DNA of 64,000 bases from Tetranychus cinnabarinus (Eukaryota > Arthropoda > Arachnida > Trombidiformes > Tetranychidae), in NCBI GenBank assembly GCA_022266195.1, contig WHVY01000001.1, forward strand, positions 22,630,001 through 22,694,000, given 5' to 3'. A model generated the notes under the pieces. It was given only the letters and a program-made list of their open reading frames with translations. It did no database searches and was not told the origin of the DNA. Within the stretch, counting starts at the first letter, position 1. Every line of letters starts with the position of its first letter. A program made the position numbers and the translations under genes. Positions 13,601 to 23,500 of this stretch are shown in pieces.

Positions 13601-15130
13601 CATATCAAGTAATTCACCGCAACGCTGACTCCAAAAACTCTGTGATGCTCTAAGCTTACCAACAGTGAACATAACTTTTGATAACAAATTCGGATTCTCT
13701 TCTAACATAACTCTTAAATCCTCTGCATTTACGTTAGCAAAAGCATTACGCTGGATAAATAAATTACCCTGTTTTAATGCTTGCCATCGCATGATAGAGT
13801 CGAAAGCTACAAAACGAAAACGTGGGTGGCGTGCAAATCTTCCATCATGATATCGCATTAAATACTGAAAGTATAGTAAATAATCAATTTTTTTAGCTCT
13901 AGGTTGTCGTAAAGCTGCTGTACCTTTAGGAAAAAGTGTAGGAAAAGCCTGCGTGAGATAACCATCAGTTGTAAACTCACTTATAGGCATATTTTGCATC
14001 AACGGCCATTCTAAATCTGAACCTAATGCAGCAGAAATAGCAGCTGCTTGATCTAACTGAGGGATGCTCGGATAATTGCACTCATAAATGATATTGTCTA
14101 AGTCTTCTTGTTCAGGCTGTTCTTCTTGAGAACATTCAAGTACAGGGACATTGATGTCTCCATCAATTGGAAGGCTATTTAAGACATCTTCATCAATTAT
14201 TATGTCATGGTAATATTGATGATTATGCTTTAAATACAACAATGCATTTCTGATTTTTCCGCTCCTTACTCTTAAATTGGCAACACCACTGGGAGTTGTT
14301 CGAGAAATTATAGCAATTGCTTGGGATGAGGATGGATCTATTGGTAATTTACTATATAAATTGACAATATCTTGTTTAAAGTGAATGACGTGACCTGAGT
14401 AAGACATTTGCTGTCCTCTAATACGATAAAAGCATACCACTGGATGGATCTTTGCTATTAGCATTTCTTCGATGGGAGTCAAATCTTGCAATACTTCTGG
14501 AATTGGACCAGGGTCCATTTCATTACCGCTTGTGAATAGCCCTTCAGAACGTTTATTCGTACACAAACGACAGGAGTTTTCTGATCCACCTTCATGAGTT
14601 ATTCGTTTCAAGAAGAGATCAGGAAACTTCTGACAGCATGTAGTGCATGAATTCCATCTGATCTCAGACATTATTCTATCGAATTTCAATGCAGTATCTA
14701 TCCAAGAATTTGGATAAGAGTCTATGGCAGAACTCATCCGAATATGTCTATTCAAATAAACGGGTTCGGTTACAGGAGAATATACTTGCGTATCAGAGTC
14801 ACTATTATAAGGATGAGAGGGTAAAAGAGGTGAATACACTTGCGTTTCACAGTCACTGTTATAAGGGTGATGTTCAAAAGCAGGTGGATTCCCAACTATG
14901 ACTGGCCCAGCGTGAGATGGACCAGCCACCTGACTGGAAGAGATATGATAATTGCGTGGCGGTCTAAAACTTTCTTCACTTTCAGATGATGAAGGATATT
15001 GGATAGGATTGATAATATTAGGAGAGTTTGAACGCTCCTCCAATGCATCATCTGCATGTGGAATTGTTGGGTTATTTCTATTACGATTCACGAAACGTCG
15101 TGTTTTGGCAGACTGTCTTTTAACTCGCAT
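10640..15130 (-). CDS. Helitron Rep-helicase transposase (1496 aa)
   Basis: This protein would nick and join DNA at the Helitron ends and unwind it during rolling-circle transposition in the nucleus. The N-terminal 150 residues are low-complexity with a duplicated HPYNSD..TQVYSP segment. Cys pairs of zinc-binding type (CTTCC and CRLC) lie near 155-190, followed by a Helitron-associated region with FYRIRG and HVIHFKQD. The Rep domain shows the HUH motif SPHIHGV near residue 600 and the two-tyrosine motif YIARYATK near 757-764. The Pif1-like SF1 helicase shows Walker A GKAGSGKS (about 1072), Walker B LIFDEMS (about 1150), FFGDMQQLPPV (about 1190), TTCHRQ (about 1230), HAITTHKSQG (about 1430) and YVALSRVK (about 1455). 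No stop or frameshift interrupts it and all key residues are present, so it may be active. The start is the first ATG of the frame. No RPA, OTU or endonuclease domain was seen. Confidence 0.95.
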   Translation of the reverse strand: MRVKRQSAKTRRFVNRNRNNPTIPHADDALEERSNSPNIINPIQYPSSSESEESFRPPRNYHISSSQVAGPSHAGPVIVGNPPAFEHHPYNSDCETQVYSPLLPSHPYNSDSDTQVYSPVTEPVYLNRHIRMSSAIDSYPNSWIDTALKFDRIMSEIRWNSCTTCCQKFPDLFLKRITHEGGSENSCRLCTNKRSEGLFTSGNEMDPGPIPEVLQDLTPIEEMLIAKIHPVVCFYRIRGQQMSYSGHVIHFKQDIVNLYSKLPIDPSSSQAIAIISRTTPSGVANLRVRSGKIRNALLYLKHNHQYYHDIIIDEDVLNSLPIDGDINVPVLECSQEEQPEQEDLDNIIYECNYPSIPQLDQAAAISAALGSDLEWPLMQNMPISEFTTDGYLTQAFPTLFPKGTAALRQPRAKKIDYLLYFQYLMRYHDGRFARHPRFRFVAFDSIMRWQALKQGNLFIQRNAFANVNAEDLRVMLEENPNLLSKVMFTVGKLRASQSFWSQRCGELLDMVQQIGTPTIFFTLSAADYHWPDLFRLLSPDNDSNLLPERERIELMHKNPLITSWFFRRRAETFIDKVLKKIYPVNDLWYRYEWQWRGSPHIHGVLWIDGAPDVSKLDVISEGSRDRIAQWFANFCSAWNFDSQTQPGSNHPSRYTFTNKMSEETDLNDLLNCLQRHTRCGRHCLRKEKRTGVLKCRYGFPKPVCNNNLLVKENGNWQFQPRRNDDKMARYNPFITQLWRGNTDFSPITSKEAVLNYIARYATKCEQASVVHKRTLRDLVANSADSTMAKSLISKLLIASTAERDFSAQECCHLMMSWPLYHSSRQVVNLVIRDDSWVNLLHSDNQNAAIIQRYIDRPSNFSGLSLYNFAGEVRYSSGAYTMRSKRAIVRIFPRLKLGTTVNDSEKYHKLLATAFLPWRGNPETLIENVSGNTPWLSVCENLPTEVPPDMRIDFPLPDDLFEEEIPIDPLREQRDPAQAISRAAPVEHEIRSLGTREIDEEFNWEENSVSEAEKNAIDSWLETEKQNFHTASRSVNRVTSFSADQLKIIQLCRRQIRGLNQNARLRVKRIMVQGKAGSGKSFIIEQIANEFKLGVGQDSVVILAPTGVAAININGKTIHSYLNIGIEKQHKRLQGESLRKFQLKMQNVKVLIFDEMSMIGLRLLEKISIRLQEGSGSVDEPFGGYIVYFFGDMQQLPPVQDYPWYDESEYSLGSMGKLIADSIQRYFLLTTCHRQAGDDQRDFRVLLDEIAMGRISDTSYSLLMSRRASILNPDVVRSFNEAINIFPKKNMVKNHNENHLRQTGNPVARILAIHNAPQGARAKEDQVHGLANELYLSVGCKVMLRSNLWTEVGLVNGALGMVRQIRYKEGDRPPSLPVVVMVEFENYNGPHYSNRCVPIVPLKRQWKDGEISLTRTQFPLIVAHAITTHKSQGLTLDKAVVDIGDKEMMLGLSYVALSRVKTLQGLMLLHSFEKNRIDNISKCKMMPSRSKFLRKFV

Positions 15131-15340
15131 ATCTTACTTGAATAATACTGAATAATTGCAATTGAAATGGTTTACAGTGAAATTGTTTATAAAACGTATA
15201 TTTCTACCTTGGGGCTTGTGAATTCTTAGATTATGCCTATCTGGCTCCTCAACTTTAAGTGTTCCTTATGAGCTTTGTCAATACCAGTTTGAACTCTCGT
15301 AGGCTTTCGACTTTACTATTTGTTGCAATTCGCTTTGAAT
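15131..15340. other. Helitron leader between transposase start and internal array
   Basis: About 210 bases of AT-rich sequence directly upstream of the transposase ATG, which is at 15130 on the minus strand. The promoter and 5' leader should lie here or in the adjacent 296-bp array. I see no convincing core-promoter motif. Confidence 0.4.
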
Positions 15341-17056
15341 ATAAGTGCGTAGTTACTGAAACAAAAGAAAAAAAGACGTTAGAAAGAGTAAATTCAAAAA
15401 TTTTCAAAATTTGGGAAAAATTGGTTTTTTACTTACATTTTCAAAATGTTTGATTTTTATGTTGTTTTTATCGCTTAAATAGCTTTAATATGATGTAGAG
15501 TCACTGTTTTACACGTTTAAAAGAAGTAGTAAGTTGAAATAAAAAAGTTGAAAAAAGTCACAATGTAATAGGTTTTCACCTCACAGACCAAAATCTTTTG
15601 GTTTTAAAGTTGTTTAAAGCAATGTAATATGCTAAAATAAGTGCGTAGTTACTGAAACAAAAGAAAAAAAGACGTTAGAAAGAGTAAATTCAAAAATTTT
15701 CAAAATTTGGGAAAAATTGGTTTTTTACTTACATTTTCAAAATGTTTGATTTTTATGTTGTTTTTATCGCTTAAATAGCTTTAATATGATGTAGAGTCAC
15801 TGTTTTACACGTTTAAAAGAAGTAGTAAGTTGAAATAAAAAAGTTGAAAAAAGTCACAATGTAATAGGTTTTCACCTCACAGACCAAAATCTTTTGGTTT
15901 TAAAGTTGTTTAAAGCAATGTAATATGCTAAAATAAGTGCGTAGTTACTGAAACAAAAGAAAAAAAGACGTTAGAAAGAGTAAATTCAAAAATTTTCAAA
16001 ATTTGGGAAAAATTGGTTTTTTACTTACATTTTCAAAATGTTTGATTTTTATGTTGTTTTTATCGCTTAAATAGCTTTAATATGATGTAGAGTCACTGTT
16101 TTACACGTTTAAAAGAAGTAGTAAGTTGAAATAAAAAAGTTGAAAAAAGTCACAATGTAATAGGTTTTCACCTCACAGACCAAAATCTTTTGGTTTTAAA
16201 GTTGTTTAAAGCAATGTAATATGCTAAAATAAGTGCGTAGTTACTGAAACAAAAGAAAAAAAGACGTTAGAAAGAGTAAATTCAAAAATTTTCAAAATTT
16301 GGGAAAAATTGGTTTTTTACTTACATTTTCAAAATGTTTGATTTTTATGTTGTTTTTATCGCTTAAATAGCTTTAATATGATGTAGAGTCACTGTTTTAC
16401 ACGTTTAAAAGAAGTAGTAAGTTGAAATAAAAAAGTTGAAAAAAGTCACAATGTAATAGGTTTTCACCTCACAGACCAAAATCTTTTGGTTTTAAAGTTG
16501 TTTAAAGCAATGTAATATGCTAAAATAAGTGCGTAGTTACTGAAACAAAAGAAAAAAAGACGTTAGAAAGAGTAAATTCAAAAATTTTCAAAATTTGGGA
16601 AAAATTGGTTTTTTACTTACATTTTCAAAATGTTTGATTTTTATGTTGTTTTTATCGCTTAAATAGCTTTAATATGATGTAGAGTCACTGTTTTACACGT
16701 TTAAAAGAAGTAGTAAGTTGAAATAAAAAAGTTGAAAAAAGTCACAATGTAATAGGTTTTCACCTCACAGACCAAAATCTTTTGGTTTTAAAGTTGTTTA
16801 AAGCAATGTAATATGCTAAAATAAGTGCGTAGTTACTGAAACAAAAGAAAAAAAGACGTTAGAAAGAGTAAATTCAAAAATTTTCAAAATTTGGGAAAAA
16901 TTGGTTTTTTACTTACATTTTCAAAATGTTTGATTTTTATGTTGTTTTTATCGCTTAAATAGCTTTAATATGATGTAGAGTCACTGTTTTACACGTTTAA
17001 AAGAAGTAGTAAGTTGAAATAAAAAAGTTGAAAAAAGTCACAATGTAATAGGTTTT
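15341..17056. repeat. 296-bp tandem array inside the Helitron (5.8 copies)
   Basis: Units starting at 15341, 15637, 15933, 16229, 16525 and 16821 are spaced exactly 296 bp apart, each beginning ATAAGTGCGTAGTTACTGAA. The last unit breaks off after AATAGGTTTT at about 17056. I saw no differences between the units, so amplification is recent or the copies are kept uniform. The array lies upstream of the transposase gene, in the element's 5' region. It has no coding potential. Confidence 0.96.
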
Positions 17057-17532
17057 ACGTGTTTTCTCGAAAACGTGGGCATCCAAACCGATTTCTTTAA
17101 CAAGTTTTCATAATAAATTTGAGAGGTCTTTCAGAAAATGACTCGGACAAAAATGTAGAATCAAGTGTTACAGACTTCCGTGAAAATGGGCTTTTATTCA
17201 GTTGTTCCGGAAACGGATATTTTTAATCCGGAAATTCAGTTTTGTAAATGCAGAAAACCATGTGTTGAATGTACAGTAGAAGTACGCAAGTCACCGACGC
17301 GATTTTACGCACTCTATGATGATTTTTGTGAAAAACCCTTTTTAGCCTATAAAAGCTTTTGCTTATTTTTTTTCTTCATAAAAAGCCTTTCAGAAATTCT
17401 TCATAGTAGTATGATAATGTTGTGTAAGTTTGAATACAGTGGGTGCAATGGTTGCTGTGATAATGTTTAAAATAGGTGAAATTTTGGTAGTATAGGGAGG
17501 GAAATTTTAAGTCTTTGCTTCGCTCAGACTAA
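17057..17532. other. Helitron 5' end region
   Basis: This is the unique sequence between the internal array and the element's 5' terminus (TTAGTCTGAGCG on the minus strand). The plus-strand open frame at 17165-17470 has no recognisable domain and is probably chance. The final bases carry the 12-bp sequence that is inverted near the other end. Confidence 0.6.
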
Positions 17533-20500
17533 TAAATTTAAAGCTTCAATTGAAATACCATTAAACTTCCCAATGCATTCAATATGAATTCAAAGTACCA
17601 ATTGAAATAACATTGACGATCCCAATGCATTCAATATGAATTCAAAGTACCAATTGAAATAACATTGACGATCTCAATGCATTCAATATGAATTCAAAGC
17701 TCCAATTGAAATAACATTGACGATCTCAATGCATTCAATATGAATTCAAAGCTCTAATTGAAATAACATTGACGATCCCAAAGCATTCAATATAAATTTA
17801 AAGCTCCAATTAAAATAAGATTGACGATCCCAATTCGGTTATTAAATTCAAAGCTCCAATTTGAATAACATTGACGATCCCAATGCAATCAATATGAATT
17901 CAAAGCTCCAATTGAAATAACATTGACGATCCCAATTCGGTTATCAAATGCAAAGCTTCAATTGAAATAACATTGACGATCCCAATGCGGTTATTAAATT
18001 CAAAGCTCCAATTGAAATAACATTGACGATCCCAATGCATTCAATATGAATTCAAAGCTCCAATTGAAATAACATTGACGATCTCAATGCATTCAATATG
18101 AATTCAAAGCTCTAATTGAAATAACATTGACGATCCCAAAGCATTCAATATAAATTTAAAGCTCCAATTAAAATAAGATTGACGATCCCAATTCGGTTAT
18201 TAAATTCAAAGCTCCAATTTGAATAACATTGACGATCCCAATGCAATCAATATGAATTCAAAGCTCCAATTGAAATAACATTGACGATCCCAATTCGGTT
18301 ATCAAATGCAAAGCTTCAATTGAAATAACATTGACGATCCCAATGCGGTTATTAAATTCAAAGCTCCAATTGAAATAACATTGACGATCCCAATGCATTC
18401 AATATGAATTCAAAGTACCAATTGAAATAACATTGACGATCCCAATGCAATCAATATGAATTCAAAGCTCCAATTGAAATACCATTAAACTTCCCAATGC
18501 ATTCAATATGAATTCAAAGTACCAATTGAAATAACATTGACGATCTCAATGCATTCAATATGAATTCAAAGTACCAATTGAAATAACATTGACGATCCCA
18601 ATGCGGTAATTGAATTCAAAGCTCCAATTGAAATAACATTGACGATCTCAATGCATTCAATATGAATTCAAAGCTCTAATTGAAATAACATTGACGATCC
18701 CAAAGCATTCAATATAAATTTAAAGCTTCAATTGAAATACCATTAAACTTCCCAATGCATTCAATATGAATTCAAAGTACCAATTGAAATAACATTGACG
18801 ATCCCAATGCATTCAATATGAATTCAAAGTACCAATTGAAATAACATTGACGATCTCAATGCATTCAATATGAATTCAAAGCTCCAATTGAAATAACATT
18901 GACGATCTCAATGCATTCAATATGAATTCAAAGCTCTAATTGAAATAACATTGACGATCCCAAAGCATTCAATATAAATTTAAAGCTCCAATTAAAATAA
19001 GATTGACGATCCCAATTCGGTTATTAAATTCAAAGCTCCAATTTGAATAACATTGACGATCCCAATGCAATCAATATGAATTCAAAGCTCCAATTGAAAT
19101 AACATTGACGATCCCAATTCGGTTATCAAATGCAAAGCTTCAATTGAAATAACATTGACGATCCCAATGCGGTTATTAAATTCAAAGCTCCAATTGAAAT
19201 AACATTGACGATCCCAATGCATTCAATATGAATTCAAAGCTCCAATTGAAATAACATTGACGATCTCAATGCATTCAATATGAATTCAAAGCTCTAATTG
19301 AAATAACATTGACGATCCCAAAGCATTCAATATAAATTTAAAGCTCCAATTAAAATAAGATTGACGATCCCAATTCGGTTATTAAATTCAAAGCTCCAAT
19401 TTGAATAACATTGACGATCCCAATGCAATCAATATGAATTCAAAGCTCCAATTGAAATAACATTGACGATCCCAATTCGGTTATCAAATGCAAAGCTTCA
19501 ATTGAAATAACATTGACGATCCCAATGCGGTTATTAAATTCAAAGCTCCAATTGAAATAACATTGACGATCCCAATGCATTCAATATGAATTCAAAGTAC
19601 CAATTGAAATAACATTGACGATCCCAAAGCATTCAATATAAATTTAAAGCTTCAATTGAAATACCATTAAACTTCCCAATGCATTCAATATGAATTCAAA
19701 GTACCAATTGAAATAACATTGACGATGTCAATGCATCCAATATGAATTCAAAGTACCAATTGAAATAACATTGACGATCCCAATGCATTCAATATGAATT
19801 CAAAGCTCCAATTGAAATAACATTGACGATCTCAATGCATTCAATATGAATTCAAAGCTCTAATTGAAATAACATTGACGATCCCAAAGCATTCAATATA
19901 AATTTAAAGCTCCAATTAAAATAAGATTGACGATCCCAATTCGGTTATTAAATTCAAAGCTCCAATTTGAATAACATTGACGATCCCAATGCAATCAATA
20001 TGAATTCAAAGCTCCAATTGAAATAACATTGACGATCCCAATTCGGTTATCAAATGCAAAGCTTCAATTGAAATAACATTGACGATCCCAATGCGGTTAT
20101 TAAATTCAAAGCTCCAATTGAAATAACATTGACGATCCCAATGCATTCAATATGAATTCAAAGTACCAATTGAAAAAACATTGACGATCCCAATGCAAAC
20201 AATATGAATTCAAAGCTCCAATTGAAATACCATTAAACTTCCCAATGCATTCAATATGAATTCAAAGTACCAATTGAAATAACATTGACGATCCCAATGC
20301 ATTCAATATGAATTCAAAGCTTCAATTGAAATACCATTAAACTTCCCAATGCATTCAATATGAATTCAAAGTACCAATTGAAATAACATTGACGATCCCA
20401 ATGCATTCAATATGAATTCAAAGTACCAATTGAAATAACATTGACGATCCCAATGCGGTAATTGAATTCAAAGTTCCAATTGAAATAGTATTGACGATCC

Positions 20501-23500
20501 CAATGCATTCAATATGAATTCAAAGCTCCAATTGAAATAACATTGACGATCTCAATGCATTCAATATGAATTCAAAGCTCTAATTGAAATAACATTGACG
20601 ATCCCAAAGCATTCAATATAAATTTAAAGCTCCAATTAAAATAAGATTGACGATCCCAATTCGGTTATTAAATTCAAAGCTCCAATTTGAATAACATCGA
20701 CGATCCCAATGCAATCAATATGAATTCAAAGCTCCAATTGAAATAACATTGACGATCCCAATTCGGTTATCAAATGCAAAGCTTCAATTGAAATAACATT
20801 GACGATCCCAATGCAATCAATATGAATTCAAAGCTCCAATTTGAATAACATTGACGATCCCAATGCAATCAATATGAATTCAAAGCTCCAATTGAAATAC
20901 CATTAAACTTCCCAATGCATTCAATATGAATTCAAAGTACCAATTGAAATAACATTGACGATCTCAATGCATTCAATATGAATTCAAAGTACCAATTGAA
21001 ATAACATTGACGATCCCAATGCGGTAATTGAATTCAAAGCTCCAATTGAAATAACATTGACGATCTCAATGCATTCAATATGAATTCAAAGCTCTAATTG
21101 AAATAACATTGACGATCCCAAAGCATTCAATATAAATTTAAAGCTTCAATTGAAATACCATTAAACTTCCCAATGCATTCAATATGAATTCAAAGTACCA
21201 ATTGAAATAACATTGACGATCCCAATGCATTCAATATGAATTCAAAGTACCAATTGAAATAACATTGACGATCTCAATGCATTCAATATGAATTCAAAGC
21301 TCCAATTGAAATAACATTGACGATCTCAATGCATTCAATATGAATTCAAAGCTCTAATTGAAATAACATTGACGATCCCAAAGCATTCAATATAAATTTA
21401 AAGCTCCAATTAAAATAAGATTGACGATTTCAATTCGGTTATTAAATTCAAAGCTCCAATTTGAATAACATTGACGATCCCAATGCAATCAATATGAATT
21501 CAAAGCTCCAATTGAAATAACATTGACGATCCCAATTCGGTTATCAAATGCAAAGCTTCAATTGAAATAACATTGACGATCCCAATGCGGTTATTAAATT
21601 CAAAGCTCCAATTGAAATAACATTGACGATCCCAATGCATTCAATATGAATTCAAAGCTCCAATTGAAATAACATTGACGATCTCAATGCATTCAATATG
21701 AATTCAAAGCTCTAATTGAAATAACATTGACGATCCCAAAGCATTCAATATAAATTTAAAGCTCCAATTAAAATAAGATTGACGATCCCAATTCGGTTAT
21801 TAAATTCAAAGCTCCAATTTGAATAACATTGACGATCCCAATGCAATCAATATGAATTCAAAGCTCCAATTGAAATAACATTGACGATCCCAATTCGGTT
21901 ATCAAATGCAAAGCTTCAATTGAAATAACATTGACGATCCCAATGCGGTTATTAAATTCAAAGCTCCAATTGAAATAACATTGACGATCCCAATGCATTC
22001 AATATGAATTCAAAGTACCAATTGAAATAACATTGACGATCCCAATGCAATCAATATGAATTCAAAGCTTCAATTTGAATAACATTGACGATCCCAATGC
22101 AATCAATATGAATTCAAAGCTCCAATTGAAATACCATTAAACTTCCCAATGCATTCAATATGAATTCAAAGTACCAATTGAAATAACATTGACGATCTCA
22201 ATGCATTCAATATGAATTCAAAGCTCCAATTGAAATAACACTGACGATCCCAATGCATTCAATATGAATTCAAAGCTTCAATTGAAATACCATTAAACTT
22301 CCCAATGCATTCAATATGAATTCAAAGTACCAATTGAAATAACATTGACGATCCCAATGCATTCAATATGAATTCAAAGTACCAATTGAAATAACATTGA
22401 CGATCCCAATGCGGTAATTGAATTCAAAGTTCCAATTGAAATAACATTGACGATCCCAATGCATTCAATATGAATTCAAAGCTCCAATTGAAATAACATT
22501 GACGATCTCAATGCATTCAATATGAATTCAAAGCTCTAATTGAAATAACATTGACGATCCCAAAGCATTCAATATAAATTTAAAGCTCCAATTAAAATAA
22601 GATTGACGATCCCAATTCGGTTATTAAATTCAAAGCTCCAATTTGAATAACATCGACGATCCCAATGCAATCAATATGAATTCAAAGCTCCAATTGAAAT
22701 AACATTGACGATCCCAATTCGGTTATCAAATGCAAAGCTTCAATTGAAATAACATTGACGATCCCAATGCAATCAATATGAATTCAAAGCTCCAATTGAA
22801 ATACCATTAAACTTCCCAATGCATTCAATATGAATTCAAAGTACCAATTGAAATAACATTGACGATCTCAATGCATTCAATATGAATTCAAAGCTCCAAT
22901 TGAAATAACATTGACGATCTCAATGCATTCAATATGAATTCAAAGCTCTAATTGAAATAACATTGACGATCCCAAAGCATTCAATATAAATTTAAAGCTC
23001 CAATTAAAATAAGATTGACGATCCCAATTCGGTTATTAAATTCAAAGCTCCAATTTGAATAACATTGACGATCCCAATGCAATCAATATGAATTCAAAGC
23101 TCCAATTGAAATAACATTGACGATCCCAATTCGGTTATCAAATGCAAAGCTTCAATTGAAATAACATTGACGATCCCAATGCGGTTATTAAATTCAAAGC
23201 TCCAATTGAAATAACATTGACGATCCCAATGCATTCAATATGAATTCAAAGTACCAATTGAAATAACATTGACGATCCCAATGCAATCAATATGAATTCA
23301 AAGCTTCAATTTGAATAACATTGACGATCCCAATGCAATCAATATGAATTCAAAGCTCCAATTGAAATACCATTAAACTTCCCAATGCATTCAATATGAA
23401 TTCAAAGTACCAATTGAAATAACATTGACGATCTCAATGCATTCAATATGAATTCAAAGCTCCAATTGAAATAACACTGACGATCCCAATGCATTCAATA

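Larger units (their letters stand above)
10375..17532 (-). mobile_element. Autonomous Helitron, 7158 bp, inserted in the satellite
   Basis: The element lies on the minus strand. Its 3' end reads GGCTGACCTAG, matching the Helitron CTRR rule, and is followed by T. A hairpin (GCCG, five-base loop, CGGC; 10383-10395) sits 8 bases inside that end. Its 5' end reads TTAGTCTGAGCG after a flanking A, so insertion was between A and T with no target duplication, as expected for rolling-circle transposition. The satellite reads through perfectly if the element is removed, and an uninterrupted counterpart exists at 21132/21133. A one-base shift of both borders (10374-17531) would also fit. The first bases TT differ from the usual TC. 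It encodes one Rep-helicase protein and holds a 296-bp tandem array upstream of it. Confidence 0.93.

Noticed and set aside
11843..13850. Plus-strand frames inside the Helitron transposase gene
   Set aside because: Antisense shadows of the 1496-codon frame, without domains.
17165..17470. 101-codon frame in the Helitron 5' region as an accessory gene
   Set aside because: No domain, and its translation shows no recognisable pattern; insufficient support.
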